A stretch of 59,174 bases of DNA from CAYVQE01 sp964454005 (GTDB lineage: Bacteria; Myxococcota; B64-G9), in contig CAYVQE010000020.1 in the NCBI GenBank assembly GCA_964454005.1, forward strand, positions 1 to 59,174, read 5' to 3'. The position numbers were made by a program, and so were the translations under genes. Under the pieces are notes generated by a model that searched no databases, was not told the origin of the DNA, and was given only the letters and a program-made list of their open reading frames with translations. Below, one piece after another: positions 20,469 to 28,695 of this stretch. How positions within the stretch are numbered: position 1 is the first letter of the stretch; the number at the start of each line of letters is the position of its first letter.

Positions 20469-21357
20469 GACGCTCCCCCAGGTCGTCGGCGGGTGAGCCA
20501 TCGGCGAACAGCCGCTGGGCGACGCGGGCCATGCCCAGCAGCGCGCGCAGCCGGGTCAGGGGGCTGCGCGAATCGATGATGCGCATCTTCTGCGCATGGA
20601 GATCGACCCACTTGATGCGCGGCACCGCGACCGGCGGTCGGCGGCCGGTCAGGCACAGCGCCACCTCCATGCTCTGCAGCCCGGCCGCGATGGAGGCCGG
20701 CGGGCTCAGCGAGGGGATGGGCCGTTCGTTGCGCAGGGCCTGCAGGTAGGTGTGCACGTCCAGGTAGTCGGGGATGATCGGAAACAAAAAGCGGCCGAAC
20801 TCCATCCGGTGGCCCAGCGGCAGAACCCCCTCGACGCGGCCGAACAGCTCGGCGAAGCCGGGGCTCTCGGGGGTGAACACGGCCAGGCTGGTGCCGAAGC
20901 CGAAGATGGCGGCCAGCGACACGGTCAGACCCTGCCGGCGGGCGCGGGCGTGCAGGGCTTGGCGCTCGGCCAGCGCGAAGTAGTCGAGCGCGTCGACCGC
21001 GAAGTCCGCCCCGGCCAGCAGGTCGTCGGCATTGTCGCTGCTCAGCCCCTCGGGGAAGGCGCGGATGTCCACCTGGGGGTTGATGTCGCGGGCCGCCGCG
21101 GCCAGCACCTCGGTCTTGTTGCGGCCGATGGAGCTGCTGCGGGCGCCGCGCTGCCGGTTGCGGTCCGAATCGGCGAAGGTGTCGGGATCGGCGATCGAAA
21201 AGTGCCCCACTCCCAGCCGGCACAGGTCGAGAAAGGTGCCGCCGCCCACGCCGCCCAGCCCGGCGACGGCCACCCGGGCGCGCTGCAAGCGCGCTTGTTC
21301 GTCCTCGGTGAACAGCCCCAGGTTGCGCTCGATGGCCCGCCGGTATCGCTCGTTCAT
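20410..21357 (-). CDS. ThiF/HesA/MoeB-family E1-like adenylyltransferase
   Basis: The 315-residue protein has the nucleotide-binding VAGLGGVGGGTFLDLCRLG, then DRNRQRGARSSSIGRNKTEV, providing the Arg, Gln and Lys used for ATP, and VDALDYF with the metal-binding Asp. Such enzymes adenylate the C-terminus of a ubiquitin-like or sulfur-carrier protein, or a small molecule. The zinc CxxC pairs of MoeB/ThiF are absent and no obvious catalytic Cys follows. No sulfur-carrier gene lies nearby. ATG 21357 has GGAGGAG before it. It overlaps the remnant upstream by 4 nt and hemG by 59 nt. Confidence 0.8.
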   Translation of the reverse strand: MNERYRRAIERNLGLFTEDEQARLQRARVAVAGLGGVGGGTFLDLCRLGVGHFSIADPDTFADSDRNRQRGARSSSIGRNKTEVLAAAARDINPQVDIRAFPEGLSSDNADDLLAGADFAVDALDYFALAERQALHARARRQGLTVSLAAIFGFGTSLAVFTPESPGFAELFGRVEGVLPLGHRMEFGRFLFPIIPDYLDVHTYLQALRNERPIPSLSPPASIAAGLQSMEVALCLTGRRPPVAVPRIKWVDLHAQKMRIIDSRSPLTRLRALLGMARVAQRLFADGSPADDLGERLSRFVPGRRRQRRPPPPSR

Positions 21358-21542
21358 GTCTCCTCCGAAAAAGGCCCGCCGCAGACCGCCGGGGTGTCGC
21401 CATACCAGGCCGGAATGTGGCGACCGATGATCGGCTGAACCTGGAATACGAGAAAAGCGCCGAGCAGAATGGTCAGGGCGAAGGCGATCACGGGGCCGTA
21501 TCCGACGCGACTGGTGAGGGCCGTTGCTTCATGGCCTGCCAT
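21354..21542 (-). pseudogene. 5' stub of a fused MFS/spermidine synthase-type membrane protein
   Basis: The 62-residue frame begins with a hydrophobic helix and GAFLVFQVQPIIGRHIPAWYGDTPAV, where I know the family pattern LLFLVQP..GK..LPWFGGTPAVW from the first helix of membrane proteins with a spermidine-synthase-like domain. After PAV the sequence leaves the family and stops within 10 codons, at the ATGA overlapping the ThiF-like start. The remaining several hundred residues are absent. It is either a 3'-truncated remnant or a tiny membrane peptide; truncation is much more likely. Confidence 0.65.
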
Positions 21543-21637
21543 CCTGACGCATCCCGGAGCCGCGATCCAGTCCCGATTGTCGCGGCCGAGGTGGGAAATC
21601 AGGGTACTTGACGGCGGCGGGCGAGCTGCAGCAGCCT

Positions 21638-23755
21638 ATGGCGGGAATGCGCAAGTCACGCTGGACAGCCCGCGATCGCGGGGCCGGATTCTGGACGGGC
21701 ATGCTCTTGCTGGCATGGATCGTGGCGGCCTGTGGCCGGCCTGCATCCGAGCAGGGGGCAGGCGCTGGCCCGGCGGCGGAACCGCAGCCGGTCGGCTTTG
21801 CGGCCATGTGTCCATCCGGTCGCTTGCGGGCGCTGTTGTGGCAGCCCGGTGGCGCCGAGGTTCCCCGCGAGGGCAGCGCCCAGGCAGAGGATCGGGCGCG
21901 GGCGATCGCGCTGGCGCGCTCGGTGGGCCTGGCGATTGAGTTCGTGCCGGTGCTGCAGCGCGCCGATCTGATTCCGGCCCTGCTGGCCGGCCGCGGCGAT
22001 CTGGTGGCCACCCCGCTGGTCAGCCGCTCGCCCATACCGGGCGTGGCCTTCTCGCAGCCCATCCGCCAAGTCGAGCGGGTGGTGGTGGTCTCCAGCCGCC
22101 TGCGGCGGCCGCCCGGCGGGCCGGCCGATCTGCGACGGCTGGCGCTGCTGCACACCGCCGCCGACGACGACGCCCTGCTCGATCGGCTGGAGCGCGAGGC
22201 CGGCGCCAGGCTGGAGGTGGTGGCCACCGCCGACCCGGCCGACAGCGACGAGATCCTGGCCCGGGTGGCGGCCGACCCGCGCCTGGCCGCGGTGATCCTG
22301 GGCCACCGGCTCGAGGACTACCTGGCTTTCCGCGACGACGTGCAAGCGGCCTTCACCATCGATCGCCTGCCCCTGGCGCTGGCGGTGCGCCAGGGGGCGG
22401 CCGATGTCTGGGCCACGGGCAACATCCTGTTGACCGAGTTCGCCCTGACGTCGCACCTGCGCCAGCGCCACGGTGGTGACCTGGAGCAGATGTCCGAGCG
22501 CGGCGTGCTGCGGGTGGCCATGCTCAACAACGCCTTGGCCTACTTCATCTACCGCGGCCAGCAGGTGGGCTTCCAGTACGAGCTGGCTGAGCGATTGGCG
22601 CGCAAGCTGGGGGTGCGCCTCGAGGTGGTGGTGCCGGACAGGCCGGCTGACCTGACCCGCCTGCTGGTCGAACAACGCGCCGATCTGGCCCTGGCCACGC
22701 CCACGCTGGAAGACCCCCACTTCGCAGAATGCGCCTACTCCCTGCCCCTGGATCACGCCGACCAGGTGCTGGTCCAGCCCGCTGGCGAAACGCCCATCCG
22801 GCGGCGCGACGAGCTGGCCGGCCGCAGCGTGCACGTGCGCCGCTCCTCGCAGTACTTCCGCACCTTGCGCCGGCTGCGGGCCCGGGTGCCGACGCTCCGG
22901 ATCGCGGCCGCCGACGAGAAGCTCGGCACCGAGGATCTGATCCGCCGGGTGGGCGAAGGCGAGATCCCGCTGACGGTGGCCAACTCGGCCATGCTGGCGG
23001 TGGAGCAGACCTACCGCGACGATATCCAGGGCACGCTGGTGCTGTCGCGGGCCCGGCCGCTGGTGTTCGCCGTGCGCACCGAGTCGCGGGCCCTGCTCAA
23101 GCGGCTCAACCGGTTCGTGCTCGAGACCTGCGGCGGGCCCGCCTACCAGGCCCTGCTCGACCGCTACTTCGGCCGCAACCAGCGCCTGCGGGCCGTGCGC
23201 GAGGCGTCGCTGTCCGTGGGCGGAGCCATCTCGCCCTTCGACGATCTGGCCAAGCGGATCGGCCGCGAACACGGTGTCGACTGGCGGCTGATCCTGGCCC
23301 AGGCGCACCAGGAGTCGCGCTTCGATCCGCGGGCGGTCAGCTGGGCCGGGGCCCAGGGCCTGATGCAGATCATGCCGGGCACGGCCCGCGAGATGGGACT
23401 GGCCGATCCCTGGGATCCGGAGCAGAACATGCGCACCGGGGTGGCCTACCTGTCGCGCCTGATCGATCGCATCGATCCCTCGCTGCCGATGCGCCAGCGC
23501 ATCCGCTTCGCCCTGGCCGCCTACAACGCCGGGCTGGGCCACCTGCGCGACGCCCGCCGGCTGGCGCGGGCCAAGGGCTGGGACCCCGAGCGCTGGTTCG
23601 AGCACGTGGAGCGCGCCATGGCCTTGCTGGAAAAACCGCGCTACTACCGCCGCGCCCGCCACGGCTACGTGCGTGGCTCCGAGCCGGTGCAGTACGTCAG
23701 CCGCATCCAGGACAAGTACGACGTCTACACCCGACTGGCCGAACCCGGCGGCTGA
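21638..23755 (+). CDS. MltF-like lytic transglycosylase lipoprotein with two solute-binding domains
   Basis: The start at ATG 21638 gives a signal peptide with lipobox IVAAC, so this is a lipoprotein acting on periplasmic peptidoglycan. Two periplasmic-binding-protein domains (SBP_bac_3-like) follow: the first about residues 55-270, the second from RGVLRVAMLNNALAYFIYRG to LLDRYFG (about 285-505). The SLT catalytic domain has the Glu in ILAQAHQESRFDPRAVS, then GAQGLMQIMPGTA and FALAAYNAGLGHL. E. coli MltF has one binding domain, so the extra copy is unusual. The second domain suits the MltF regulatory role of sensing muropeptides. Confidence 0.87.
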   Translation: MAGMRKSRWTARDRGAGFWTGMLLLAWIVAACGRPASEQGAGAGPAAEPQPVGFAAMCPSGRLRALLWQPGGAEVPREGSAQAEDRARAIALARSVGLAIEFVPVLQRADLIPALLAGRGDLVATPLVSRSPIPGVAFSQPIRQVERVVVVSSRLRRPPGGPADLRRLALLHTAADDDALLDRLEREAGARLEVVATADPADSDEILARVAADPRLAAVILGHRLEDYLAFRDDVQAAFTIDRLPLALAVRQGAADVWATGNILLTEFALTSHLRQRHGGDLEQMSERGVLRVAMLNNALAYFIYRGQQVGFQYELAERLARKLGVRLEVVVPDRPADLTRLLVEQRADLALATPTLEDPHFAECAYSLPLDHADQVLVQPAGETPIRRRDELAGRSVHVRRSSQYFRTLRRLRARVPTLRIAAADEKLGTEDLIRRVGEGEIPLTVANSAMLAVEQTYRDDIQGTLVLSRARPLVFAVRTESRALLKRLNRFVLETCGGPAYQALLDRYFGRNQRLRAVREASLSVGGAISPFDDLAKRIGREHGVDWRLILAQAHQESRFDPRAVSWAGAQGLMQIMPGTAREMGLADPWDPEQNMRTGVAYLSRLIDRIDPSLPMRQRIRFALAAYNAGLGHLRDARRLARAKGWDPERWFEHVERAMALLEKPRYYRRARHGYVRGSEPVQYVSRIQDKYDVYTRLAEPGG

Positions 23756-23809
23756 GACGCCCATCGGCCATCGGGTGTACAGCGCACCGGCGAAGCCGGC
23801 CGACAGCGA

Positions 23810-25996
23810 CTACTGATCACCGGCGGCGTCGAGATCGATTTGGACCCGGGTCGTCTGCTCAGGCTGGATGACCACCTTTTTCGTCTGGCGCAGCTTCTTG
23901 GCGAAGTTGGCGAAGGTGACCTGGTAGCTGCCGGCCACCAGCTCGTGCTCCAGCGGGGTGGTGCCGATGCGCTTGCCGCCGATGATCACGTCGGCTTCGG
24001 GGGTGGAGCGGGCGACCAGCTTGCCCTTGGCGAAGGTGACCCGTTCGTCGAGCTTCTCGCCCTCAGCGGCGTCGATGATCAGCGATTCGGTGCTGCCGGT
24101 GGGCGGGTGGATCAGCTCGATCATGTGGGTGCCGGCATCGATCAACAGCCCGCGGATGGGGGTGCGGCCGGAGGCGCGGCCGTCGATGCGCACGGTCGCC
24201 CGCGGGGTGGATTCCAGGGTCAGCAGGGCCTTGCCCGGGCCGAGCACCGAATCGAGCTCGCCGTCCAGCATCAGCTCCTGGCCCGGCTTGAGCGCGAAGC
24301 TGGTCTGCCAGTCGAGCCGGCCGTCCATCTGGGCCCGCAGCCGATGCTTGCGGCCGGCGCTCACCCGGTCGATGGTCAGCGGGGTGCGGCCGGCCACCGG
24401 CTTGCCGTCCAGCTCGACCCGGGCTCCGCGCGGCTCGGTGACCACCACCACCCGGCCGAAGCCGCGGGGGCCGGCCCGGGCCAGCTTCATGGTCAGCACC
24501 TCGACCCGGTCGGCCCGGCGGGCCGTCCATTTCAGCGTCTCGGTCACGCGTCCGGGCATCGTAGCGCGGAAGACGTGCTCGCGGCCCACGGCCAGGTCGG
24601 AAAACACGCACGGGGAGGTGCAGCGTCTGCCGCCCACCCGCTGCACCTCGGCGCCGCTGGGCACCGTCTCCAGCCGCACGGTGGCGCCGCTAGCAGCCCG
24701 GCCCGCTTCCTCGTCGGCCGCCAACATGCCGCGGCCCCACTCCAGCAGCGGGCCGCGGAAGTGCCAGAGCGTGAAGCCGGCCGCGGCCAGCACCAGCAGC
24801 AGTCCGAGCGCCTTGAACGGAAAGCGGCGCGGCGCCGGCCGCGGCGGGCTGACGCCGGTGGTGGGCAGGTTGGTTGAGAAGCGCCGCTCCGAGATGGAGA
24901 CCGGCGCCGAGGCGTCGGTCTGCTCATCGCTGGCCACGGCATCCGGGTTGCTGACGTCGGCTTCGCCGGCCAGCCCCGGATCGGTGGTCGCATCGCCCAG
25001 GCCGAGGTCGTCGAACAATAGCGCTTCGAGCCCCGCGCCGCGCTGCTGGGCTTGCTCGATGCGCTTGACGCTGTCGAGCTTGTGGCGAAACAGCTCCTGC
25101 ATGGTGTGGCTCAGCGCCATGGTGTTCTGGATCATGCCCTTGGTCTTCATGAAGCCGACCACGGCGGCGTGCATCTCGTAGGCGCTCTGAAAGCGCCGGT
25201 CGGGGTCGCGGGCCACCGCCCGCAGCACGATGGGCTCGAGCTCGGCCGGGCACAGCGGGTTGACCTTGCGCGGCGTGGGGATGTCGTGCCTGGACAGCAG
25301 CTCCAGGATCTGGGCCGGCGAACGCTTGCCGTAGAGCCGCTGGCCGGCGGCCAGCTCCCACAGCACGATGCCCAGCGAGAACAGGTCGGTGCGCACATCC
25401 AGGGCCAGGCCCTGGGCTTGCTCGGGCGACATGTAGGTCAGCTTGCCGGCCACCAGATCGGCGTTGGTCTTGCCCAGCCGGGTGGCCACTCGGGCGATGC
25501 CGAAATCGACCAGCTTGACCACACCTTGGTAAGAGATCTGGATGTTGTGCGGGCTGACGTCGCAGTGGACGATGTCGAGCGGCTGGCCCATCTGGTCGGT
25601 CTGGGTGTGGGCGTGGTGCAGCCCCTCGAGCACGGCGCAGATGATGTTGAGCGCCTGCTCCAGCGACAGCAGCTTCTTGTGCTTTTTCATGGCGCGCACC
25701 AGCGCCGACAGGTTCTCGCCGTGGACATACTCCATGGCGATGTAGTACTCGCCGCCGGCCGCGCCCAGATCGAAGATCTGCACCACGTTGGGATGGGCCA
25801 GCCGGGCGGCCAGCCGGGCCTCGTTGAGAAACAGGTCCACCGCCGTCTGGTTGCGGGCCATTTCGGGCCGCAGCAGCTTGATGACCACCAACTTCTCGAA
25901 GCCCTCGATGCCGAGCTGCTTGGCCACGAAGATCTCGGCCATGCCGCCGCTGGCGATCGACTTGAGCAGCTGGTACTTGCCGAGCGTGCGCGCCAA
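23810..25996 (-). CDS. Ser/Thr protein kinase with membrane anchor and PEGA repeats
   Basis: The TTG start at 25996 has GGGGAG upstream. Kinase domain at residues 8-280: glycine loop SIASGGMAEIFVAK, Lys40, catalytic loop HCDVSPHNIQ (Asp146, Asn151), DFG at 164-166, and activation segment ending in TYMSPEQ. The usual HRD Arg is replaced by Cys, so control by activation-loop phosphorylation may differ. One membrane helix spans about 394-412. The periplasmic C-terminal part carries several PEGA-type repeats (VTEPRGARVELDGKPVAGRTPL, read in two parts, and similar units), which may bind the cell surface. Such kinases are typical of Myxococcota-like bacteria. No phosphatase or substrate gene is adjacent. 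Confidence 0.9.
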   Translation of the reverse strand: MARTLGKYQLLKSIASGGMAEIFVAKQLGIEGFEKLVVIKLLRPEMARNQTAVDLFLNEARLAARLAHPNVVQIFDLGAAGGEYYIAMEYVHGENLSALVRAMKKHKKLLSLEQALNIICAVLEGLHHAHTQTDQMGQPLDIVHCDVSPHNIQISYQGVVKLVDFGIARVATRLGKTNADLVAGKLTYMSPEQAQGLALDVRTDLFSLGIVLWELAAGQRLYGKRSPAQILELLSRHDIPTPRKVNPLCPAELEPIVLRAVARDPDRRFQSAYEMHAAVVGFMKTKGMIQNTMALSHTMQELFRHKLDSVKRIEQAQQRGAGLEALLFDDLGLGDATTDPGLAGEADVSNPDAVASDEQTDASAPVSISERRFSTNLPTTGVSPPRPAPRRFPFKALGLLLVLAAAGFTLWHFRGPLLEWGRGMLAADEEAGRAASGATVRLETVPSGAEVQRVGGRRCTSPCVFSDLAVGREHVFRATMPGRVTETLKWTARRADRVEVLTMKLARAGPRGFGRVVVVTEPRGARVELDGKPVAGRTPLTIDRVSAGRKHRLRAQMDGRLDWQTSFALKPGQELMLDGELDSVLGPGKALLTLESTPRATVRIDGRASGRTPIRGLLIDAGTHMIELIHPPTGSTESLIIDAAEGEKLDERVTFAKGKLVARSTPEADVIIGGKRIGTTPLEHELVAGSYQVTFANFAKKLRQTKKVVIQPEQTTRVQIDLDAAGDQ

Positions 25997-26115
25997 GCCT
26001 GTCGCTCCCCTTCGTCCTGCGATGCATCGACCCGAACAGGATAGCGCCCGGCGCGGCGAAGCTCAATTTTCGCGCCGCTGCCCGCCAGCGCTTTTCGGGC
26101 GGGGGCTCTTCTGGC

Positions 26116-28425
26116 TCATGGCCGTGACGATCGATCCGCATCGAGCACGGTGCGCACCTTGTCGATCAGCTCTTCGGCCGAGAAAGGCTTGCTGATGAGC
26201 TGGGTCTCGCCGTCGAGCACCCCGTGGTGCGCGATGGCGTCGTCGGTGTAGCCGGACATGTAGAGCACCCGCAGCTCCGGGTTGTGGGCGCCCAGCCGGG
26301 CGGCCAGCTCGGGGCCGCTGAGCCGCGGCATGATCACATCGGTCAACAGCAGGTCGAACTCGAACGGCTCGCGTTCGAGCAGCTGCAGGGCCTGGTGGCC
26401 GTCGGCCGCGGCCAGCACCCGGTAGCCCGCTCGCTGCAGGATGCGCTCGGTGATGTCGCGCACCGCGGGCTCGTCCTCGACCACCAGCACCGCCTCGTCG
26501 CCGCCGGCCCGCCCGGGCGCGGTCCGCTGCGGCTTTACAACTTGCCGGTGCGCCACCCGCGGCAGGTAGACCCGGAAGGTCGAGCCCGCTTCGGGCCGGC
26601 TGTCGATCGCGATCAGCCCGCCGCTCTGGGCGACGATGCCGTAGACCGTGGCCAGGCCCAACCCCGAGCCTCTGGCGGCGTCCTTGGTGGTGAAAAAGGG
26701 CTCGAAGATGCGCGCGCGCGTCTCGGCGTCCATGCCGCAGCCGTCGTCGCTCACCGCCAGCACCACGTAGGTGCCGGGCTTGGCTTCGATCTCGCTGTCG
26801 GCGAAGTCGCGCTCGAGCCGATCCCGGTCCAGCTCCACCTCGGCGGTGGCGATGCGCAGCGTACCGCCGTCGGGCATGGCATCGCGGGCATTGACCGCCA
26901 GGTTGACGATCACCTGCTCGAGCTGGCCGGGGTCGGCCCGCACGCTGCCGCTGACCGGCTCGCTGGCGATGGTCACGGTGATGTGCTCGCCCAGCAGGCG
27001 CCGCAGCATGCTCTCCAGCCCGGCGATCACCTGGCCGAGGTCGAGCACCTCGGGATCGAGCAGCTGGCGGCGGCTGAAGGCCAGCAGCTGGCCGGTCAGC
27101 TGCGCGGCCCGCTGCCCGGCGGTCAGGATCTGCTGTAGCTGCTTGCGCACCGGGTTTCCCTCGTCCAGCGCATCGCGGGCGAACTCGGCGTAGTTGTTGA
27201 TCACGGTCAGGTAGTTGTTGAAGTCGTGGGCCACCCCGCCGGCCAGCTGGCCCACCGCCTCCAGCCGCTGGGACACGCGCAGCTTCTCCTCGGTACGGCG
27301 CTGCTCGGTCCGGTCCTCGGTATGCACCAGCACCGTGTCCGGCGGTACATGGGCGTAGGTGACCCGCAGCTGGCGCTTGGCGGGCGCGGTCCGATACCGG
27401 TACTCCATCTCGCGCTGTATGGTGCACTGTTGCGCGTAGCAGCGTTCGATGTCGGCCACGATATCCGGTTCGTCGTGATAGATCTCGGTGAGCTTCAGCC
27501 CTTGCCAGCGCTCGATACCGCCGCTGGTGATCTGTTCGGCTGCGGCGTTGTAGTCGATCAGCACGAAGTGATCCTGCTGGCGCTGCCAGACGAAGGTCGG
27601 GAAGGGCAGATGGCGGTACATGGCCCGGGCGCGGGCCTCGCTGTGTGCCAGGTCCTGCGCGGCGCGCCTGGCCTCGGTGATGTCGACGAAGGCGGTCAGG
27701 GTGGCCGGCTGGCCCAGGTAGTCGATGGCGTTGGAGTAGGCCAGCACCCAGCCGGACGAGCCGTCCTTGCGCAGGTGGCGGTACTCGGCGCGCGCCGGCG
27801 GCGATTGGCCGGCCAGCCGGCTGCGGAAGGCGGCGAAGAAGCGCCCTCGGTCATCGGGGTGGATCATGCCGGCGATCTGCTCCGGGCCCATGGCCAGCAG
27901 CTCGTCCGGCGCGTAGCCGGTGATCTCGGCCATGGCCGGGTTGGCGAAGGTCAGCCGCGGCGGCTCGTCCTGGGCGATGACCACGCCCTGCAACGAGCCC
28001 TCGACCAGGGTGCGGTACTTGGTCTCGCTGCGCCGCAGGGCCTCCTCGGCCCGCTTGCGCTCGGTGATGTCGATGATGTCGGTGACGAAGTACAGCGGCG
28101 CCCCGCCCGAGTCGCGCACCAGGGTGGCGTTGACGCTGGTCCAGACCACCCGCCCGTCGCGGTGCAGGTAGCGCTTTTCGAGCTGGTAGGTCTGGCGCTC
28201 GCCCGCGTGCAACGCGCGGATGCACTCCCGGCTGGCGGCCATGTCGTCCGGGTGGGTGATCTCGGCGAAGGACATGCCCTCGAGCTGCTCGGCCGTATAG
28301 CCCAGCATGGCGCACAGGGCTTGATTGACCCGCGCCAGCCGGCCGTCCGGCCGCGTCAGGGTGCGGCCGATCGACGCCTGGTCGAAGGCCGCCCGCAGGC
28401 TCTGGATCTCTTCCTGGTCGCGCAC
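26116..28425 (-). CDS. Soluble PAS-PAS-PAS hybrid histidine kinase with receiver
   Basis: GTG 28425 has GGGAG at 5-nt spacing and is preferred to the longer open frame. The 769-residue protein has no membrane helix. It carries three PAS domains (about residues 8-130, 140-255 and 270-385), a HisKA box with GGVAHDFNNYLTV, a HATPase domain (NLAVNARDAMPDGG, DDGCGMD, FEPFFTTK, GSGLGLATV) and a C-terminal receiver (VLVVEDEPAVRD, Asp in LLTDVIMPRL, Lys in ISKPFS). HDFNN kinases often phosphorylate their own receiver or a separate regulator. No HTH regulator is adjacent. A sigma70-like promoter lies at 28451-28479. Confidence 0.92.
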   Translation of the reverse strand: MRDQEEIQSLRAAFDQASIGRTLTRPDGRLARVNQALCAMLGYTAEQLEGMSFAEITHPDDMAASRECIRALHAGERQTYQLEKRYLHRDGRVVWTSVNATLVRDSGGAPLYFVTDIIDITERKRAEEALRRSETKYRTLVEGSLQGVVIAQDEPPRLTFANPAMAEITGYAPDELLAMGPEQIAGMIHPDDRGRFFAAFRSRLAGQSPPARAEYRHLRKDGSSGWVLAYSNAIDYLGQPATLTAFVDITEARRAAQDLAHSEARARAMYRHLPFPTFVWQRQQDHFVLIDYNAAAEQITSGGIERWQGLKLTEIYHDEPDIVADIERCYAQQCTIQREMEYRYRTAPAKRQLRVTYAHVPPDTVLVHTEDRTEQRRTEEKLRVSQRLEAVGQLAGGVAHDFNNYLTVINNYAEFARDALDEGNPVRKQLQQILTAGQRAAQLTGQLLAFSRRQLLDPEVLDLGQVIAGLESMLRRLLGEHITVTIASEPVSGSVRADPGQLEQVIVNLAVNARDAMPDGGTLRIATAEVELDRDRLERDFADSEIEAKPGTYVVLAVSDDGCGMDAETRARIFEPFFTTKDAARGSGLGLATVYGIVAQSGGLIAIDSRPEAGSTFRVYLPRVAHRQVVKPQRTAPGRAGGDEAVLVVEDEPAVRDITERILQRAGYRVLAAADGHQALQLLEREPFEFDLLLTDVIMPRLSGPELAARLGAHNPELRVLYMSGYTDDAIAHHGVLDGETQLISKPFSAEELIDKVRTVLDADRSSRP

Positions 28426-28450
28426 GCCAACTCCCGGCAAGGCAATCCAT

Positions 28451-28479
28451 TGTGTAGCAACGCACCTATCGTCCGTCAA
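28451..28479 (-). promoter_or_regulatory. Sigma70-like promoter for the PAS hybrid kinase
   Basis: On the minus strand, TTGACG (28479-28474) and TACACA (28456-28451) are 17 nt apart, 26 nt upstream of the chosen GTG at 28425. The -35 box matches 5 of 6 positions; the -10 box is weaker. Confidence 0.45.
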
Positions 28480-28695
28480 CCAGCGGGATCGACCAGAATC
28501 GATCCGGGGAGAGGGACCATGGGCTCGGGGCGTGCTGGGGTATGGGGGGGGCGGTGTTTGCGCTGCTGGCCGCCGAGGTCTGCCCCAGGCCCGCGCCGCC
28601 GACATCCGCACCCTGATCCTGCCGCTCGATCTCGACGACAGCTTGCGCAGCGACTGCGACGGCCAGTAGTCCGAACGTCCCGCGGAGACTTCGGT

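Noticed and set aside
21656..23764. A 702-residue minus-strand open frame opposite the MltF-like gene
   Set aside because: Its His/Gln/Gly-rich composition is typical of the mirror frame of a GC-rich gene. The plus strand encodes a recognisable signal peptide, binding domains and SLT domain.
28480..28695. Small plus-strand ORF containing ADIRTLILPLDLDDSL between the kinase and the RND gene
   Set aside because: It has no ribosome site, its frame is broken near a possible signal-like region, and I recognise no family. It may be a remnant, but it cannot be supported.
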